64,000 nt of DNA. Source: Pithys albifrons albifrons. Its lineage: Eukaryota; Chordata; Aves; Passeriformes; Thamnophilidae. Positions 14,025 to 27,820 of the stretch are shown here, piece after piece; within the stretch, counting starts at the first letter, position 1; the number at the start of each line of letters is the position of its first letter. The stretch is from assembly GCF_047495875.1 (NCBI RefSeq), contig NC_092461.1:51346511-51410510 (forward strand), read 5' to 3'. The translations under genes and the position numbers were made by a program. The notes beneath the pieces were generated by a model. The model worked only from the letters and a program-made list of their open reading frames with translations. It was not told the origin of the DNA and ran no database searches.

Positions 14025-16199
14025 CACACTACATTTTATTTCCTAATAAACTCCCTGGGTTATATAATGGATTACTTATCAGCAGTCACCCACTGTTATG
14101 AAATAATACAACCGTTACTTGTTTTTTGGCACAGGCAAATTGTCCCTGAATCTACCATTGACTACTTAATCACAGGTTAGAAGTGCTGACTTTTAATGTT
14201 GTCTTCTTTGCAGTAAACAATGTACAAATGTTATTCTAAATAAACACACAAAAAATATTACCACTACATGTAAACAGGGAGAGATATTACTATGAGCTAC
14301 TTAAGATCCCACAGGGACACAAGGAACTTCAGAATCCTCCATTTTAGTTGATTCACATGATTATTCTCCCTTGTCTGACAAAAGTATCTTTTGCTGTCTG
14401 GTGCACAAATGTCTAGAATTAATCTGAATTTTCCAGAGCTAAACAGTACAGAGGTTCAGTATCTCTTGTTGAGGCATTTTTTGTGTGCTTCACAGCCACC
14501 AGCAAACTAATATGAAGAAATCCAAATAAAAATTAGTCAGAAACAACGTAGTTGTATTCTGCTTCTTACTCTTAGAATACATGTTCTTCTTTTGCAATCA
14601 CAATAGATTAAAAAGCCAAAAATTGCAGTCAAAGAATAATCCTGGTTAATAATAGTAATAATGAAAAGAAGCATATAACAGACAACTGCTCTCTGTTTCA
14701 CAGAGTATTTGCAGTATTCACACTAGACAACCAAGGCAGAAGTGCTGTGGACAGTGACCAGGAAATCAAGGTAAGGTGAAACAGTTTAGCGTAAGTCACA
14801 GGCACTAGTCACCTATCCAGCTAATGGGAACAGTCTATAAATATCAAACAAAGGCCAGATTTAAAAAGGAAAGTTGGAAGAGAACAAAGCTACAGATTTA
14901 GGTTTGTACCATTCTTCTAAATATAGAAACAAAATGAAAGAAAGTGTAAGATACCTGAAGGAGAGGACAAGAGGAAAGTAATCAAAGCTGGCATCACTGG
15001 CAGAGCAGCGACAGGAGTCGGCACCTCTCGCTTAATAAACCTGAAGGAAAAGGATTTTCACCATTTAGGCCTACCCTTCAGGCAAGACCAAAGAATTAGT
15101 ATTTGATGCAAAAAGATGAATACAATAAGAGACTGGATTTGAAGGGGAAAACAAATCTGAAGAAAAGGATTTAAGTAATTGAAATGGTTACATTTGCAAG
15201 GCACAAGACATTGCTTATACAGGGAAGAGCCCATTATTACTGCTTGTCATGAACATCAGGCTACATCTAGAAAACAATTATAAACAACAACTGTGGAATA
15301 ATTGGCTCTGACTTCCTAAAAACACAAGTCAAAATTTGTGTGCCATAAATAAGGGGTTTCATAATGCAAACAGGTTTAGCTAATCATATTTAAGTGTTTG
15401 ACATACATCATAGCAGAGATAACATAGCAGGGTGAGGCCATCCTATGTGAAAAAAACATTTAATGAAATAATACAGAAATACCCTACCATATGGGCAAGC
15501 CACAAGCAAGACTGTGGGAAGTGGAAGAAACAGCAGAAACAAGAGGCCCCCTATCCCCTGAAAAACAGTGCAAGAGTTCTTGTAAAGAGAAATCATAATA
15601 TGTTGGAGTAAACCATACACATTAAATCACATGTTTAAGCAAACAAGGCAAAACCTATATTTGGTTGTCTGTTCAATTTGCATGAAATAAGTAAAAAGTT
15701 ACATATCAAAATAAAACATTATGTATTGATGAGACAGTCTCTGAAGCATACAGATCCAGCCAGAGTCCCCACATAACCCTGTGTTGACTTTTGGAGATCA
15801 GCAGTGAACCTTGAAAAGAATACTTGAGATGTTTTAGAGAAGATTCAACATGTTTCATAAATAAAACTTTGATATTTACAAGCTGAAATGGTTCTATAAT
15901 ATGTAGATAAATTTTAGGACCATCATCAATTACGAACAATAACAAATAGATAGAAAAAGTTTCTTGAATATTATAGGAAGTACAAACAACACATTTAAAG
16001 GGAAATAAAACCAGAAAACCAATTATAAGTCATGAAAGTGATAAAATTGGATAGGCAGGTGAATCTATACAGTAGACTTCTGTATAAGCTGTTTCAGCAT
16101 TACCTGAATCAAAATAAAAAATGAGTTGCTGTGTAACTAGAAATGAATGGAGTTAAACCTAGAATACATCAAGAAACAGACACGTTACTCGCTCTCCCT

Positions 16200-16295
16200 C
16201 TCTTTTTTTTTCTTTTTGTTTGTTTGTTTGGTTGGTTGATTGGTTTGGTTTTGGTTGTTTGGGGGTTTTTTGTGTTTTGTTGGTTGTTTTTTAAT
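16200..16295. repeat. T/G-rich low-complexity tract (GTTT/GGTT)n
   Basis: An imperfect run of GTTT and GGTT units follows a T-rich stretch. Its reverse complement yields a spurious Asn/Gln/Thr/Lys-rich reading frame. This is a simple-sequence tract with no gene. Confidence 0.9.
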
Positions 16296-19200
16296 GAAAA
16301 AGTAGAATCTTAGGTTAGGACACACCAGACACCAATTCTGTACTATTCTGGCCACAACCATTCTGGTAGAGCTTAATGTTTTCCAGTTGTCAAGAGCCAC
16401 ATGCTCATGTGCTCTGGATACGAACATTCCAGATAAAGTCCTCAGTGCTGCACAGAAAAAAACATGGAGAATTACAGGGAAACAAAATAATAGTCCACAT
16501 ATTTCTCAGATCTTATCAGCAGCTGAAAATAAATGCACACATTGTGAAAATAATTCATTTGCACTGTACTGCTCAGATCCCTCTCTGTAATCTTTATCTG
16601 CTTTTCATTCTTAGGTTTTCCATCAATCCTCTACAACTATGGTCACCACATACTAGTGAGACAATTGTCAGTGTAAAAAAAGAAAACTGAATATTGCAAG
16701 AACATTAAAACAAACCTGGAATTCATGGATCAAGATATTACAATCACGTCAGATGGTTCTGAACTTACTAACAGGGGTTACATAGCCTCAGAAACTCATG
16801 CAGAGTCAGAAGGGGTTGGCAGCACTGAAGAAAGCCGGAGCTCATTAGGGAGAAACAGGAAATCACAGAAAACTGCTGAAGTTCTCAGTGCTCAACTCAC
16901 AGCAAGCACAGCTGTAACTTCTTAAAGATGAGTACAAGAAACCCAAGACCTGCAGTTTTATACACTAAACATCTTTATATATATGAACCATAATGCAAAG
17001 GTGGAATAAAACTGTTCCTCTAAATCTTACTGACTCCAGAATATTACCAAACCTAATCAGTGGATGCTCATGGTACCCAACAAGATCAGACTTAACTACG
17101 ACATGGGTGGCCATCAGGCCACCAGCAAAATGCATGACTCAGTAATATTAGGGGAGTGGCTGAGCCAGAAGAGAAGAAAAAACTTTTGAACACTACACTG
17201 GTAAAGGTTTCCCTTTTTTTTGCTATTTGTGTGGAAGCTGAGATTTCAATAACGCCCTTATCCTCACAGTATCGTTCTGGATAACAGATTCTATCAAGAA
17301 AGATTTTACTAGCCCTTTACCTGCCTCTACCAAAATTACAGGACAATGCTTATATTACCTTACCCTAAATGGATGAAACTCTTCACAATTACATGCACAC
17401 ATTACTGAAGAGTCAACAGTAGGGAGGTAGAGAGAAAGCTCTTGTTAGTCTCATCAGCATTTTACTGACTTCATAAGAAAACAAGTATACCAGGTGTATG
17501 AAATTACCCAGAGGTTTCAGATATTACATCAAGCCTTGTCTACTGTAAAACTGTAAAAAAAAGAAAAAGAAAAAACCGAAAAACCCAATCATAACACAGA
17601 GTTATGCAGTTCAAAGCAAAAAGAGGCAAAAAGTTTGGCAAAAACCAAAGAGAGATTGGGACTGAAGAAACATCATCTACAGATTTCTCACTATTATGGA
17701 GTTACCTGAAATCTGACTCCTGAATCACTGTGCAAATATGAAGAATACACTCATCTCCTAAAACACAGGCTCCATTTCTTCTAACAACATCTAAGTTCTC
17801 TTGCTGACAGCTAGGATTTGACCAAAAGTGAGCACAAAGACTGCACTGCGGAATTCAGTCTGGCATGTTCGCCTTAAGGGAACACAGGAAGCAAAGTAAA
17901 AATTAACAAATTGTCAGTCAACAACATATACAGACATCATGGAGGGAAAGCCTCTAAGTGAAGGGTAAGAAAATAAATCCCACACTACACCACACTACAC
18001 CAGTACACACTACCTCTAAGGGCAGCAAGACAACATGCACAATGCTATAAAATATAAGTAGAATCTTTCCACAAGCTCCCTAGAGATTTATAAAACATGG
18101 TCTGCTTTTATTTCCTCTTTTTACACCACAAACAAGGGTTTTATTCTTGTTCTCTGCTCCCTTAGTAGAACAGGAGACAATAGTGCTGCATCCTATTGCC
18201 TCAGGATATTGCTTTAGGACAGTCTCTAATCAAGATACTTGCTATGATCAACTCTTGTTGCTATACTAAACCCATAAGTGAAAAATGTTCACAAATAATC
18301 AGTTGTGCTTCCTATTTCTTCAGCTGTGTTACAGCACTACTGTTGCATTGCTACAATTACCACCCAAGTTCTTGCCTTTATGCCTTGTGCATTCCCTGAG
18401 TCTGTGCAAAGCAGATGAAGATGCTGCCTACTCAGAAAAATACTATTTTAATAATAAACCTGCAGTGTTAAAAGTGAGTGTACAGAATACCAAGCAGAGG
18501 AGAATCAAGTTTGTCACTTTTCCAATTCCCTCAGAGACCAGTTCTAAACTACCTTGATCACTACTGCATTCTCCACCCCACTAAAAGGAAGTAACTCTTC
18601 AAAACACCCATTCACTCCTTCACTCTGTATGCTTAAAACTCACAAGCTGGGGAGACAAAAACCCACTTAAAAAACCACAAGGCTATAATAAGAACAGGTA
18701 TTGTCTCACTGAAAGATGGTAAAGAGCAAAGAAAGTTTCTTGAGCAAATAAATTAAGACATCAGATCCACACACAATATAGGCAAACTCTATTTTCAGTA
18801 CTTCCAACAAGAGCTAACTCCCTGGAAGCAGGAGTGGTGGTACTGCTTATTACAGTATGTACCAGGACCAAAGAACATAACATTGAAAGCAATCAAGGAA
18901 AATTCCAGATAACAGCTTAGCATGATCACATGAAGTGGAAAAAAAGGTAAAAATAATTGATTTTTTTACTCAGAGAATATAGAAATAGTTTATTTTACAC
19001 TCAGAGAAATGTCTTTTGCCCCAGACATCCTTTGAAAAACATTATTTCTGGACACATAACCCAGTAATTTTCTCCTTTCAAAACACATCTTTCTCAGTAT
19101 TTCTTCTTGACACAAAGGCTATCTAGTTTAGCCATTTCTATTACAATGTTTTCAATAATAATAATAATAACTTTTGATTTAAGGTACACATCAGCATCAA

Positions 19201-21195
19201 GGAGACTTACGTGAGTGGCATGCAGTGAGTCTGTCCGCAAGTTTGTCTTTCCTGACTTACAGAAAGCCTTGTCTCTGTCCCTGCATTCCCTCTTGCATTG
19301 CCATTTGATAATCAAGAACCACAACCTGCACTGATGAGGCAAATCTTTATATCACAGAGGGCACATCTCTGGCCACTAGTATAGAAATTAAACCAAAACC
19401 AGTTTAAATTAGTCACAGATGATGAGCATTTCTTAAAGGTCTTATGTGGTATCTCCATATTAGACTTTTAATTTACAAAAAGAATGGGCTGTTGAAGTGA
19501 CCCTCCCCAAACCCTTGGCTGCCTGATCACCAAGAAGTCTCTGAACATCAGAGTTATATCTCCTTCTGATGAAAACTAAGCCAGAAGATTCTCTCAGCAA
19601 ATACACCTAGCAAGGCTCAACACATGCTAAGTCTTGGCTGTTGCACCTAAATCTTTATTGCAACTTTTTTTTAAGTGTTTTTTCCTTAAATTATAATGAC
19701 AGATGTAAAAACTCCATTGCAACACCAGGATTTTTGTTTTGAAAGACGTAAAAATGATTTGCAATTAGAAGAGGAAAAAGTTTGGACAGCCAATAAAATA
19801 CTTTCCCTAATCCCAAGAGAATAGGACACAAGTTATTTTATTAACCAATAACCTAGGAAGCAGGTTTACAGATGGACTAAAATACATCCTACCCCTGCAG
19901 ACTCGAGAGCCCAAGGCTAGTTTAATTAGAAGCAAAGGAAAAAATTGAGAGGACTGAACAGAACTGTAGGAAATTAACTCACATACCACATGTGCTAACA
20001 GGCCAAATGCCAGAGTAACTACAAATTCCTGAACTGACACAGCACTTGGAGATGAGGACCAAAACTGAAATGCACCCAGAGCACCGGCAGCTCACACCCA
20101 CTAAGTCTGTGCAAGCGGCCAGAGATGTTATGGGCTGGCTTCTCCCCAGCTGTGCACCCTGTGAGCATCAGCCAGGCTGGCCCCTGAGCACAACCTGATA
20201 CACCACTGAGACTGCACAGCATCAGCAGCCCAGAAAATCTCATAGTCAGCAGGGTGCTATAGGCAGATCAATAAAAGGAGTATACCAATGTTGAGCAAAA
20301 AGAGGGAAGTGAAGTAAAAACTTACAAAATCTATTTATTCATAAACTACTTCATTTGGTACATATAAACCAATTTCATTTTTTTCATTTCAATAGGCAGA
20401 GATATCGAGGAATCCTAGTTAAACTCAAATGCCTGAGGAAAGCTGATGTTTTTAGCTGAGTCGTAATCTGGAAGATCAGTCCTGTGCTACAATCAGCAGT
20501 GTTACTGAAGAAATAGTGATGACGAAACTATTTTGTGCTACCATAGGCTTGCTTCTTCACAGCAATTGTTCTGTTTATTAAATAATCAAAGACGGTAATA
20601 AAAATTAAGTGATTAGCTGTAAGGCTCCTGAAATTATTTTAGTGTGTAGGTCAATTTTTAGAAACTTACATCCAGGTCAAGATTTTTTGACTGAAAATAA
20701 TAGCTGGAGGTCCAGGTCATTTAATGGGCAACAGAGGGGGCTTTCTAGGGAGAAGTGACCTGTCTCACCTGCATGACTCCCAGCCTATGATGCATGAAAG
20801 GGAATACAGGTCTGCTTTGATAGACTGTGTGCACACAGGGCAATAGAGACGCTCGAGGACCTGACCTCATGAGCAGGCTGGGCTCAGCTAATGTCATGTG
20901 AAGTCCCCTATTAACAGCAAGATGTTCTCATGCTCACACACAAGTCCAAGCCAGAGCTTACCAGCTGAAATACAATCCCAAATGGACATGGCACTTATAC
21001 CTCTCTATGGACAGCAGAACAGGTCACAAGAAAGACTTCTAAGATGGCAGCAAAAAATTAGGTATACTGGCATTTTTACTGGAAGGATGGGAAGAACAGG
21101 AGGGTAAGGAGCCTTCAGGGCTCGTGACACAATTGAAGGATACACTTTGAAAGACAGAACATCCATTTTAAAGGCCAGATGCATCTCCTTGCCAT

Positions 21196-21284
21196 AAAAA
21201 AACCCAAACCAAATAAAACCAAGCCAACCAACCAACCAACCAAAAAACCTAAACCAACCAACCAACAACAACAACAAAAAAAAA
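21196..21284. repeat. (CCAA)n / (CAA)n low-complexity tract
   Basis: Repeated CCAACCAA units pass into CAACAACAA and then an A run. The opposite strand reads as a spurious Trp/Phe/Gly-rich ORF. It is simple sequence within CPQ intron 3. Confidence 0.9.
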
Positions 21285-22206
21285 AGCCAAGGAAATCCTA
21301 CTAAAACTACTGTACCATCCCAGAATTCAAAAAACGTGGCAGAGCAGGCAGAGGAAGTTGAAAGTGTCTTTCACTACTGATGTGAATAAGCCCTTATTTT
21401 CTTCAGACATGAAGTTTCAGGGAAAGGAGGAAGATCTCCTTAGCAAGTAATTCTCATGTCTGGAACTAAAGACAGCACACCAAGTGTTAGGAAGAGGTGA
21501 TGTGGTAAGAAGTCACTGTGCTTACACCTGAGAGTTGAAAAATGCCCCTAAAAACTGGGCTCTTGGCATTTATCTCTGAGGATTCTTGGGAACTTTCCTT
21601 TTGATTTCTCAAAAAACCACTTAATTTTGCTTCTTCCTAGAGCCCTTAAAGGAATTATTATTACAAGACAGTGTTACAACTTTATCTAATCTGCGGTTCT
21701 TGAGAAACAGAAGAATTTACTGAAAGTTTCAGATTTGTAAGAGTATATTCACCACAGGATAAATACTGAACTATTTCAATAGCTAAAGGATACCTTTATA
21801 TTTACAAAATGTTTCAAAAACATAGAGTTAGGAAGCAAAAAAACCAGGCTAGCTTATTACAACCACATTTTTAACCATGTCTTGTAAATTGTATTTTCAC
21901 CATAAAAAAACTTCCGCTACAAGCTGGGAACACTCATCAATTTATTGTACACAACAGTAAACATATGTATTATTTTAACTTGTACAAGATCATTAATCTC
22001 AGCACAGTCAAGCTATTAAAGCAAAAAGAGTAAGTATTCAGATTTCTACAAAAGATCAAATAGTATGGATACTATTGAGTTACTACAATAATACATATTA
22101 TTTAAGAAGGTTCAATAAAAATAGTTCTGTTACTCTTAACTCCTAATACACCTGTTTAAATATTTCACCACCAAATTGCCAGTAATTCAGGAAATTGTTA
22201 CTGGGA

Positions 22207-22345
22207 TAAGGAGACTGCAAGAATGATGGAGAGATACTTTTTACAAGGGCTTGTAGTGATAGGACAAGGGGCAATGGCTTCAAACTTAAGGAGAGTAGGT
22301 TTAGATTATATATTAGGAACAAACACTTCACTGTGAGGATGGATA
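22207..22345 (+). mobile_element. CR1 LINE fragment, 3' part of pol/3' UTR region
   Basis: The segment contains TTTTTACAAGGGCTTGTAGT, then GATAGGACAAGGGGCAATGG and TTAGATTATATATTAGGAA. These blocks are characteristic of avian CR1 just after the reverse transcriptase domain. The fragment is truncated at both ends and lacks the 3' tail, so it is an old, partial copy. Confidence 0.85.
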
Positions 22346-23552
22346 CTTTCTTCTAAAATGTTTCCAGGATGTTTTTGAAAACTCCACAATCCTGTTATCA
22401 TTTATTCCTGTGATTGGTGAACATGTAAACACTCAGGCCAAAGCAAAGGCTCTGGTCAACAAAGCATCAGTATTTCAATTGCAAGAATGCAAGACTTACT
22501 TTCACAACATTTAGAAACCTTTTATTAGCTTTTTGTCTTCCATCTCTCACCCCTCTAACACATTCCTTCCTGCAGCAATGCAGGATTTCCCATCAGTCAA
22601 TCAAAAAGGCAAGGGACTTGAACAAACAGCACCCCAGACACCAACTGATAAGAAGCACTACATCCAGCATGCAGTCCATCTGGCACAGCACTCTGGTGGG
22701 ACAGACAAGGAAGACACATGGCTGGTGATTAAGGGAAAACATAGGTGAAGGCATGGAGATAAGGAAACCCACCCTGCCTATAGCAATACCTATGTGTTAC
22801 AAACAAGACAAACAGATCTAGTCATCACCAAGTAACAGTGACAGACTGGACCTCTGTATTATATCAAGAATTAGATTAACCAATCATTTCCACATCCAAA
22901 AAAACCCTAACTGAAGGTAAACAAAGAGAGTGCAGAAAGTACACTCAGTGAAAAACATGCTTCCTGGCAGAATCTTAGTTTGAAATTGCTTTTGGGAATG
23001 ACACCTTAACACCAAGTCTCAATTAAGAATTCAATACTTCTAAACAAAAATGAATTTGGCATCTATTTCTCCTCTCTTTTCATTCATTTTAGAAACAGTT
23101 GTAATGGTCGTACCCAGACCTAATAAACAGGCCTAGCTTCAGACTCCACCTCTGTTCTTCAAGTCTAAATTTTTCCTTACATACTAAATGCACTTTCATA
23201 AATTGTCTGCCAAACAAAAGATACAAAGAGCCACCATCAAAGAAAGCCTTCTACACAGCAGCGTAACTAAGGTCATGACTGATCATCTTCTCGTAATCCA
23301 CACATTATAGATTGCAATATTCTTCGATGATACCAAATAAGGCTATTTTGAAACCATATAATTTTTCATAAAACTGGTTTTGAAACATGTTGCACTATCT
23401 GTTCATTATTATGAACTATATTAGAAGATACATCATAAACATCACATTTGTACACTAGTAATAGTTTAGATAGCATCAGAATTCAAGTGCTGTGTATTTG
23501 AGAAAGCCCTTTAAACAAGTAATACTGGCTTCTTTAGGGGAGTATGGAGTAT

Positions 23553-24173
23553 TTTCATGGCTTAATCCCAACTGGCAACTAAGCACCTTGCAACTGCTTT
23601 CTCGCTACACCCCCAGATGGGATGGGAAGGAGACTCAGAAAAAGAAGTATAAAAAGTCATGGCTTGAGGTAAGAACAGTTAAATAGTTGGGGGAAAAAGA
23701 GTTAAACATTATAATAATAATGACAATTTAAAAAACCCAAACCAACAAACAAAAATGCACATACGCACACACCCCAAACCCCCAAAAAACCAAACAAAAA
23801 AAGCCCTGCCGCAAATAAATAACCCCAAGAAAAACAAGTGATGCACAGTGCAATTGCCCACCACCAGCTGACTGATGCCTGGCTCATCGCCAAGCAGTGG
23901 TTGGCCCCATCCAGCCCATCCCGCCATGGTAAGGAGTATCCCTTTGGCCACTTTGGGTCAGCTGTCCTGGCTGTGCTGCCTCCTAAATTCTTGTGCAGCT
24001 CCTCACTGGCAGACTATGAGACCTTGGGAAGTGCTTGACTAAGGGTAAGCACTACTGGGCAATATCCAAAACATCAGAATGTTATCAACATTATTCTCAT
24101 GCTAAATCCAAAACACAGCACTGCACCAGCTACGAAGAAGAAAACAAGCTCTATCCCTTCTGACACCAGGTCA
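23553..24173 (-). mobile_element. Solo LTR of an avian endogenous retrovirus (inverted)
   Basis: Read on the minus strand this begins with a CCTGGTGTCAG-type LTR start and then GGGATAGAGC. It continues with a GTGCTGTGTTTTGGATTTAG block, a CAGCCAGGACAGCTGACCC block and GGCCAAAGGGATACTCC. It ends near GGGATTAAGCCATG. The same blocks, in the same order, occur in the forward copy at 38204-38717, so the two define a family common in songbird-type genomes. An A/C-rich stretch (23725-23835) interrupts the U5/R side. No internal gag, pol or env sequence flanks it. A possible imperfect 5-bp target duplication (AGTAT/AGCAT) is too weak to rely on. Confidence 0.85.
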
Positions 24174-25332
24174 AGCATATAAAAATGCTACCAAGAAGTT
24201 ACAGTGGCAGCAGAGTTGTTCTTTGCATGTGTTCCAATACAGTTAGTTGGCATTACTGATTTTTGATGCTCTGAAGCATTCAAACAATGAAGTTTGCACA
24301 CTTCTCATATTGCTGAGATGTGACCACTCATGTTTTCTGTGAAACAGTGGAATCAAGCATGTTTCCAAGTGCCTGCCCCAGCCACTTCCCAGTTTCAGCC
24401 ACAACAAAAACCCAAAGCCAAATCACCCTTTCCACCTATGAGCCTAGACTTTTGCAGAAAGAAAACCTGGAAGCAAAAATCATAATGAAGCCATGGTGTT
24501 ATCTCAACAGAACACAATTCCAGGTTATCGTGTGGCACACATTTGTGGTCAGATTAGCTACTGCCAATGACTCCTCTGTGGGTAAAAAGTTACTGGGCAA
24601 CTAGTGGCAGGAATAAACAATCTGTATTGCTCTAAACATGTACTTGCCAAAGAAAGAATGATGTTACAAAATACATCACCTCTTGTACAAACTGCATGTC
24701 TCCCACGCTGGTTATGTAAGTGGTTTTATATACAGTTTAAGCAGTCAAGCTTTGTGCCTGGCATCTCTTAAAGCCCCTGACAATCCTGTTCAGGTACAGG
24801 AAGGTGGGCAGGAAGAGGAGTCTGTCCAGTTTGCAGTCCTCAGTTCAGCTCTGCTACCTGGACCTGCCTGACCAGAGCTCTCACCATAGCCAGCAGGCTA
24901 CTACACAAAGATCACTCAGGCATTAAGCTCACCAATACCTGTATAGGATTCAAAAAATACAGTGTTAAAGGATGGCAGGCATCTGTCAGCCTTTTACATT
25001 ATGGATGGACTCTTCTCCATTTCCTCTCTATGCCTCAACTAGTCTTTTCCACAATAGATAAGGATTTTAAGTGCAAGCTTTCAGAGTTGGAGAAAAATCC
25101 TAGATAAAATAAGGAACTTTGTTACCAACTAGAAAACTAAGAAAATATCATTTTGGTAACATAACACTACATGTGATATAGTGTAATGTACTAAGACATC
25201 TAAATTTTTTAAAAAATCATTCTTTTCATATACCTTACTTAAAAAGCAGTGTGAGAACTACAAACCTTACTGCTAGAATGTTCTAAATAATTATGTTCAA
25301 AGCAGACTACTCCTTCATCTAGTACAAGTCAG

Positions 25333-25488
25333 CTTCATTCTAGGAAAATGACCAATATATTGAAAACTGTACACTTACATTCTAGTCAAACATACAGAAT
25401 AACCAGTTCACTTCATTCTAGGAAAATGACCAATATATTGAAAACTGTACACTTACATTCTAGTCAAACATACAGAATAACCAGTTCA
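25333..25488. repeat. 78-bp perfect tandem duplication
   Basis: Two adjacent 78-bp copies, 25333-25410 and 25411-25488, both start CTTCATTCTAGGAAAATGAC and both end AATAACCAGTTCA. I find no difference between the copies. They sit about 300 bp inside intron 3 from the exon 3 donor. The identity implies a very recent duplication, a variable-number locus, or an assembly duplication. Confidence 0.95.
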
Positions 25489-25790
25489 CATTATCACTGA
25501 TGATAAGTCTTTGTCAGCAAAAACATTTGGTTTTGGTTGATCTCAGAATATGTAGGGCAGCCTTGAGAATGCCGGAAGTTCTTCAAAACAAATATTATAC
25601 AAAATTTGGAACAGTAACAAAAAATGAAAACATTCTGAAAAAATGACAAAGCACTGGGTAAAAGAACTATTGAGTTGCCAATAGTTTCAAAACTAAATAC
25701 CCACTCATCACTGGCAATGTTTAAATCACAGAGAGACATAACTTAAGGGCTAAAATGTAAGTTACAGGGAGAAAAGAGAAAAATGCTTAC

Positions 25791-25998
25791 CTGTGAATAG
25801 AAAAAGGAGCAATAGATCTAATGAGGGATGCCACTGCTCCAACTTTAGCAGCTTCCACTGCTCCCTGTACTCTGTATTGCACAGTTTCACCATAACTGAT
25901 GAAAGGTTCATTGTAGACAACAATCTTCCCCTTGGCCTCCTGAGCTCTTTTGTGCAGTTCATCAAAAGAAGGTACCACTATGACTTCTGCTGTTATTC
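25791..25998 (-). CDS. CPQ: CPQ exon 3 (residues 143-211), carboxypeptidase Q
   Basis: This 208-nt internal exon lies on the minus strand. It is bounded by an acceptor TTTCTTTCAG (AG at 26000-25999) and a donor GTAAGC beginning at 25790. It enters in phase 1, completing a glycine codon with exon 2, and leaves with two bases of a serine codon that exon 4 completes. The translation reads GITAEVIVVPSFDELHKRAQ, EAKGKIVVYNEPFISYGETV and QYRVQGAVEAAKVGAVASLI, followed by RSIAPFSIH. This is the well-conserved protease-associated-like segment of carboxypeptidase Q. The reading frame is open throughout, as expected for a functional gene. Confidence 0.96.
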
Positions 25999-26523
25999 CT
26001 GAAAGAAAGTATTACAGTGGTTTTAACATTGCTTTCCTATAGCTCTCTCATGGCCACTTTCAACAGACAGAAAAGCACAGATTGCAGAGAACTCAGGAAA
26101 TCACATTTAATTTTTTACTGGAAAAGGAAGACGTGAAATACTTCATCAGGGATTGGTACTAAACAGATGTAATAGCACCCTGATCAAGTACACACAGTTC
26201 TGTAAAGCATGTTATCAGGTTGGTATTAAAACAACTTGAAGGGCAAGAATAATACATGGGGGGAATTTTGTTCTCTGCATGTGCTTTAATGGCTCACTGT
26301 AATCATTCATAGTACAAAAACATTTGCAAAAGCTGCCTATGGGATTAATTAAAAAAATAAAAGACAGTAATCTTTTCATGGAAATGTTTTGATATGTTGC
26401 TAAACAACTTAGCTTAACATAAGACAACTGGAAGTACATATTTTTCGACTGAAACACTTAAAAATTTATTTAATCCATAAATGAAATTAAAGCTCTGCAG
26501 CTTCAACAAATTTTGAAGTATGC

Positions 26524-26562
26524 ATTATTATTATTATTGTTGTTGCTGTTGTTACTGTTATT
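26524..26562. repeat. (TTA)n/(TTG)n trinucleotide microsatellite
   Basis: ATTATTATTATTATTG passes into an imperfect GTTGTTGCTGTTGTTACTG run. It is short simple sequence inside CPQ intron 2. Confidence 0.85.
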
Positions 26563-27820
26563 TCTTCACATTTAATTCTGTGGAATACCACAGTTCTACT
26601 GGATCTCCTCCTGGGAGTTATTCCAGGAATCCACATTTCCCAGTTATGATTAAGAAAGTCCAGGCAGGTACTTCTGCAGAACTCTTTACACATGGTAAGT
26701 TAGATCCCACCCAGCTCTTCATTTTTAATAGCAGAAATGGTTTTAAACTGCTGCATTATCTTGCTTGAAAAAACAAAGAATGTTATGGTTAAGTAGTTTT
26801 CCCCAAAGTCAGAGAATCCTTTTAGCTTTTTAGGACATTGAGGAACTGTATTTCACAGGATTTGAAAAGTAATTAATTAAAATGACCACTATGCTTAATA
26901 TCCAATTCTGTTGATTGGTTACAGAGATAAGTAGAGACTGCTTAACAACATGGGCTGGTACTTTGTTCCTAAATATAGAAGAAGTAGTGGAGGCGTGAGC
27001 TTTTAGCATTGTATGTTTCACCTAAAAGTCACAAAATACATCAGTGAAAACTAAAACTAATAACAAATGCCTAGCAAAGAAGAGAAACTACTGCGCTTTT
27101 AAGAATAAAATTATTCTCTTTGAAAGAGTCCTCCTTTATTTTTCTTTTTTATTTGTGTATGTTTTGTAAGAATTATTTAGAGGATTTCAAAGACTTGTAT
27201 TCAAGAACTTTAATACATGAGAACTGCTACCAAAATAGGAAAGCAATCTCTCTCAGCACCAGTGCGTCTAGGCTTATGGCTGCTTTAAGATGAAACTACA
27301 CTTCAAAACCTTAAAGAAACCATTCCACATCAAAGTTTGGTCTCTTTAGCATTCACCACTAAGAGGGCAACTAAGAGGGCTACCGCAAAAGCCTGTGATT
27401 TTTACCTACAGAAATAAGCTAGTATGAGTGGTGTACAAATTTTAACTATACAGATACTTACCTTTACCTGGCAATGTTTAAGAGAAGCAAATCAGAGAAT
27501 TACCTTCAAATTTTCCTCGCTGCTGTTGGCCAGCAGGTGAGCAAACTCACAGACTTAACTGCTTGCAACAAGTTGCAGGTTCAGCTGCTTAGCTAAGGAA
27601 CACCCCAGCAACAGGATCATTTTGGGTATGAAACCATGTCACTGAAAATAAAGCCAGATATCTGCAAAATTTCATTTTCCCCAAGAGGTCATGGTCCCAG
27701 TAGGTTGATACTGCAATCCATATTTCATATTAGCTCTCCCCAAGGCTCCACTAGGATTGTGCAGCAGGCACTGGAAGGATGCATGTTGGATCACTGGCTA
27801 TTCATCAAGGAAAGTGAGAG

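Larger units (their letters stand above)
3996..25790 (-). other. CPQ: CPQ intron 3
   Basis: This intron of about 21.8 kb lies between exons 3 and 4, with GT (25790-25789) and AG (3997-3996) ends on the minus strand. It holds a CR1 3' end near 4.4 kb, an 88-bp tandem duplication near 13.9 kb, A/T-rich low-complexity tracts at 16.2 and 21.2 kb, a CR1 fragment at 22.2 kb, a solo LTR at 23.6-24.2 kb and a 78-bp duplication at 25.3 kb. The remainder is unique-looking AT-rich DNA with only short random ORFs. Confidence 0.85.

Noticed and set aside
17970..18015. CACACTACACC repeats
   Set aside because: Two or three imperfect units; low-complexity sequence without further structure.
19153..19170. 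(AAT)n run
   Set aside because: A very short microsatellite, not informative.
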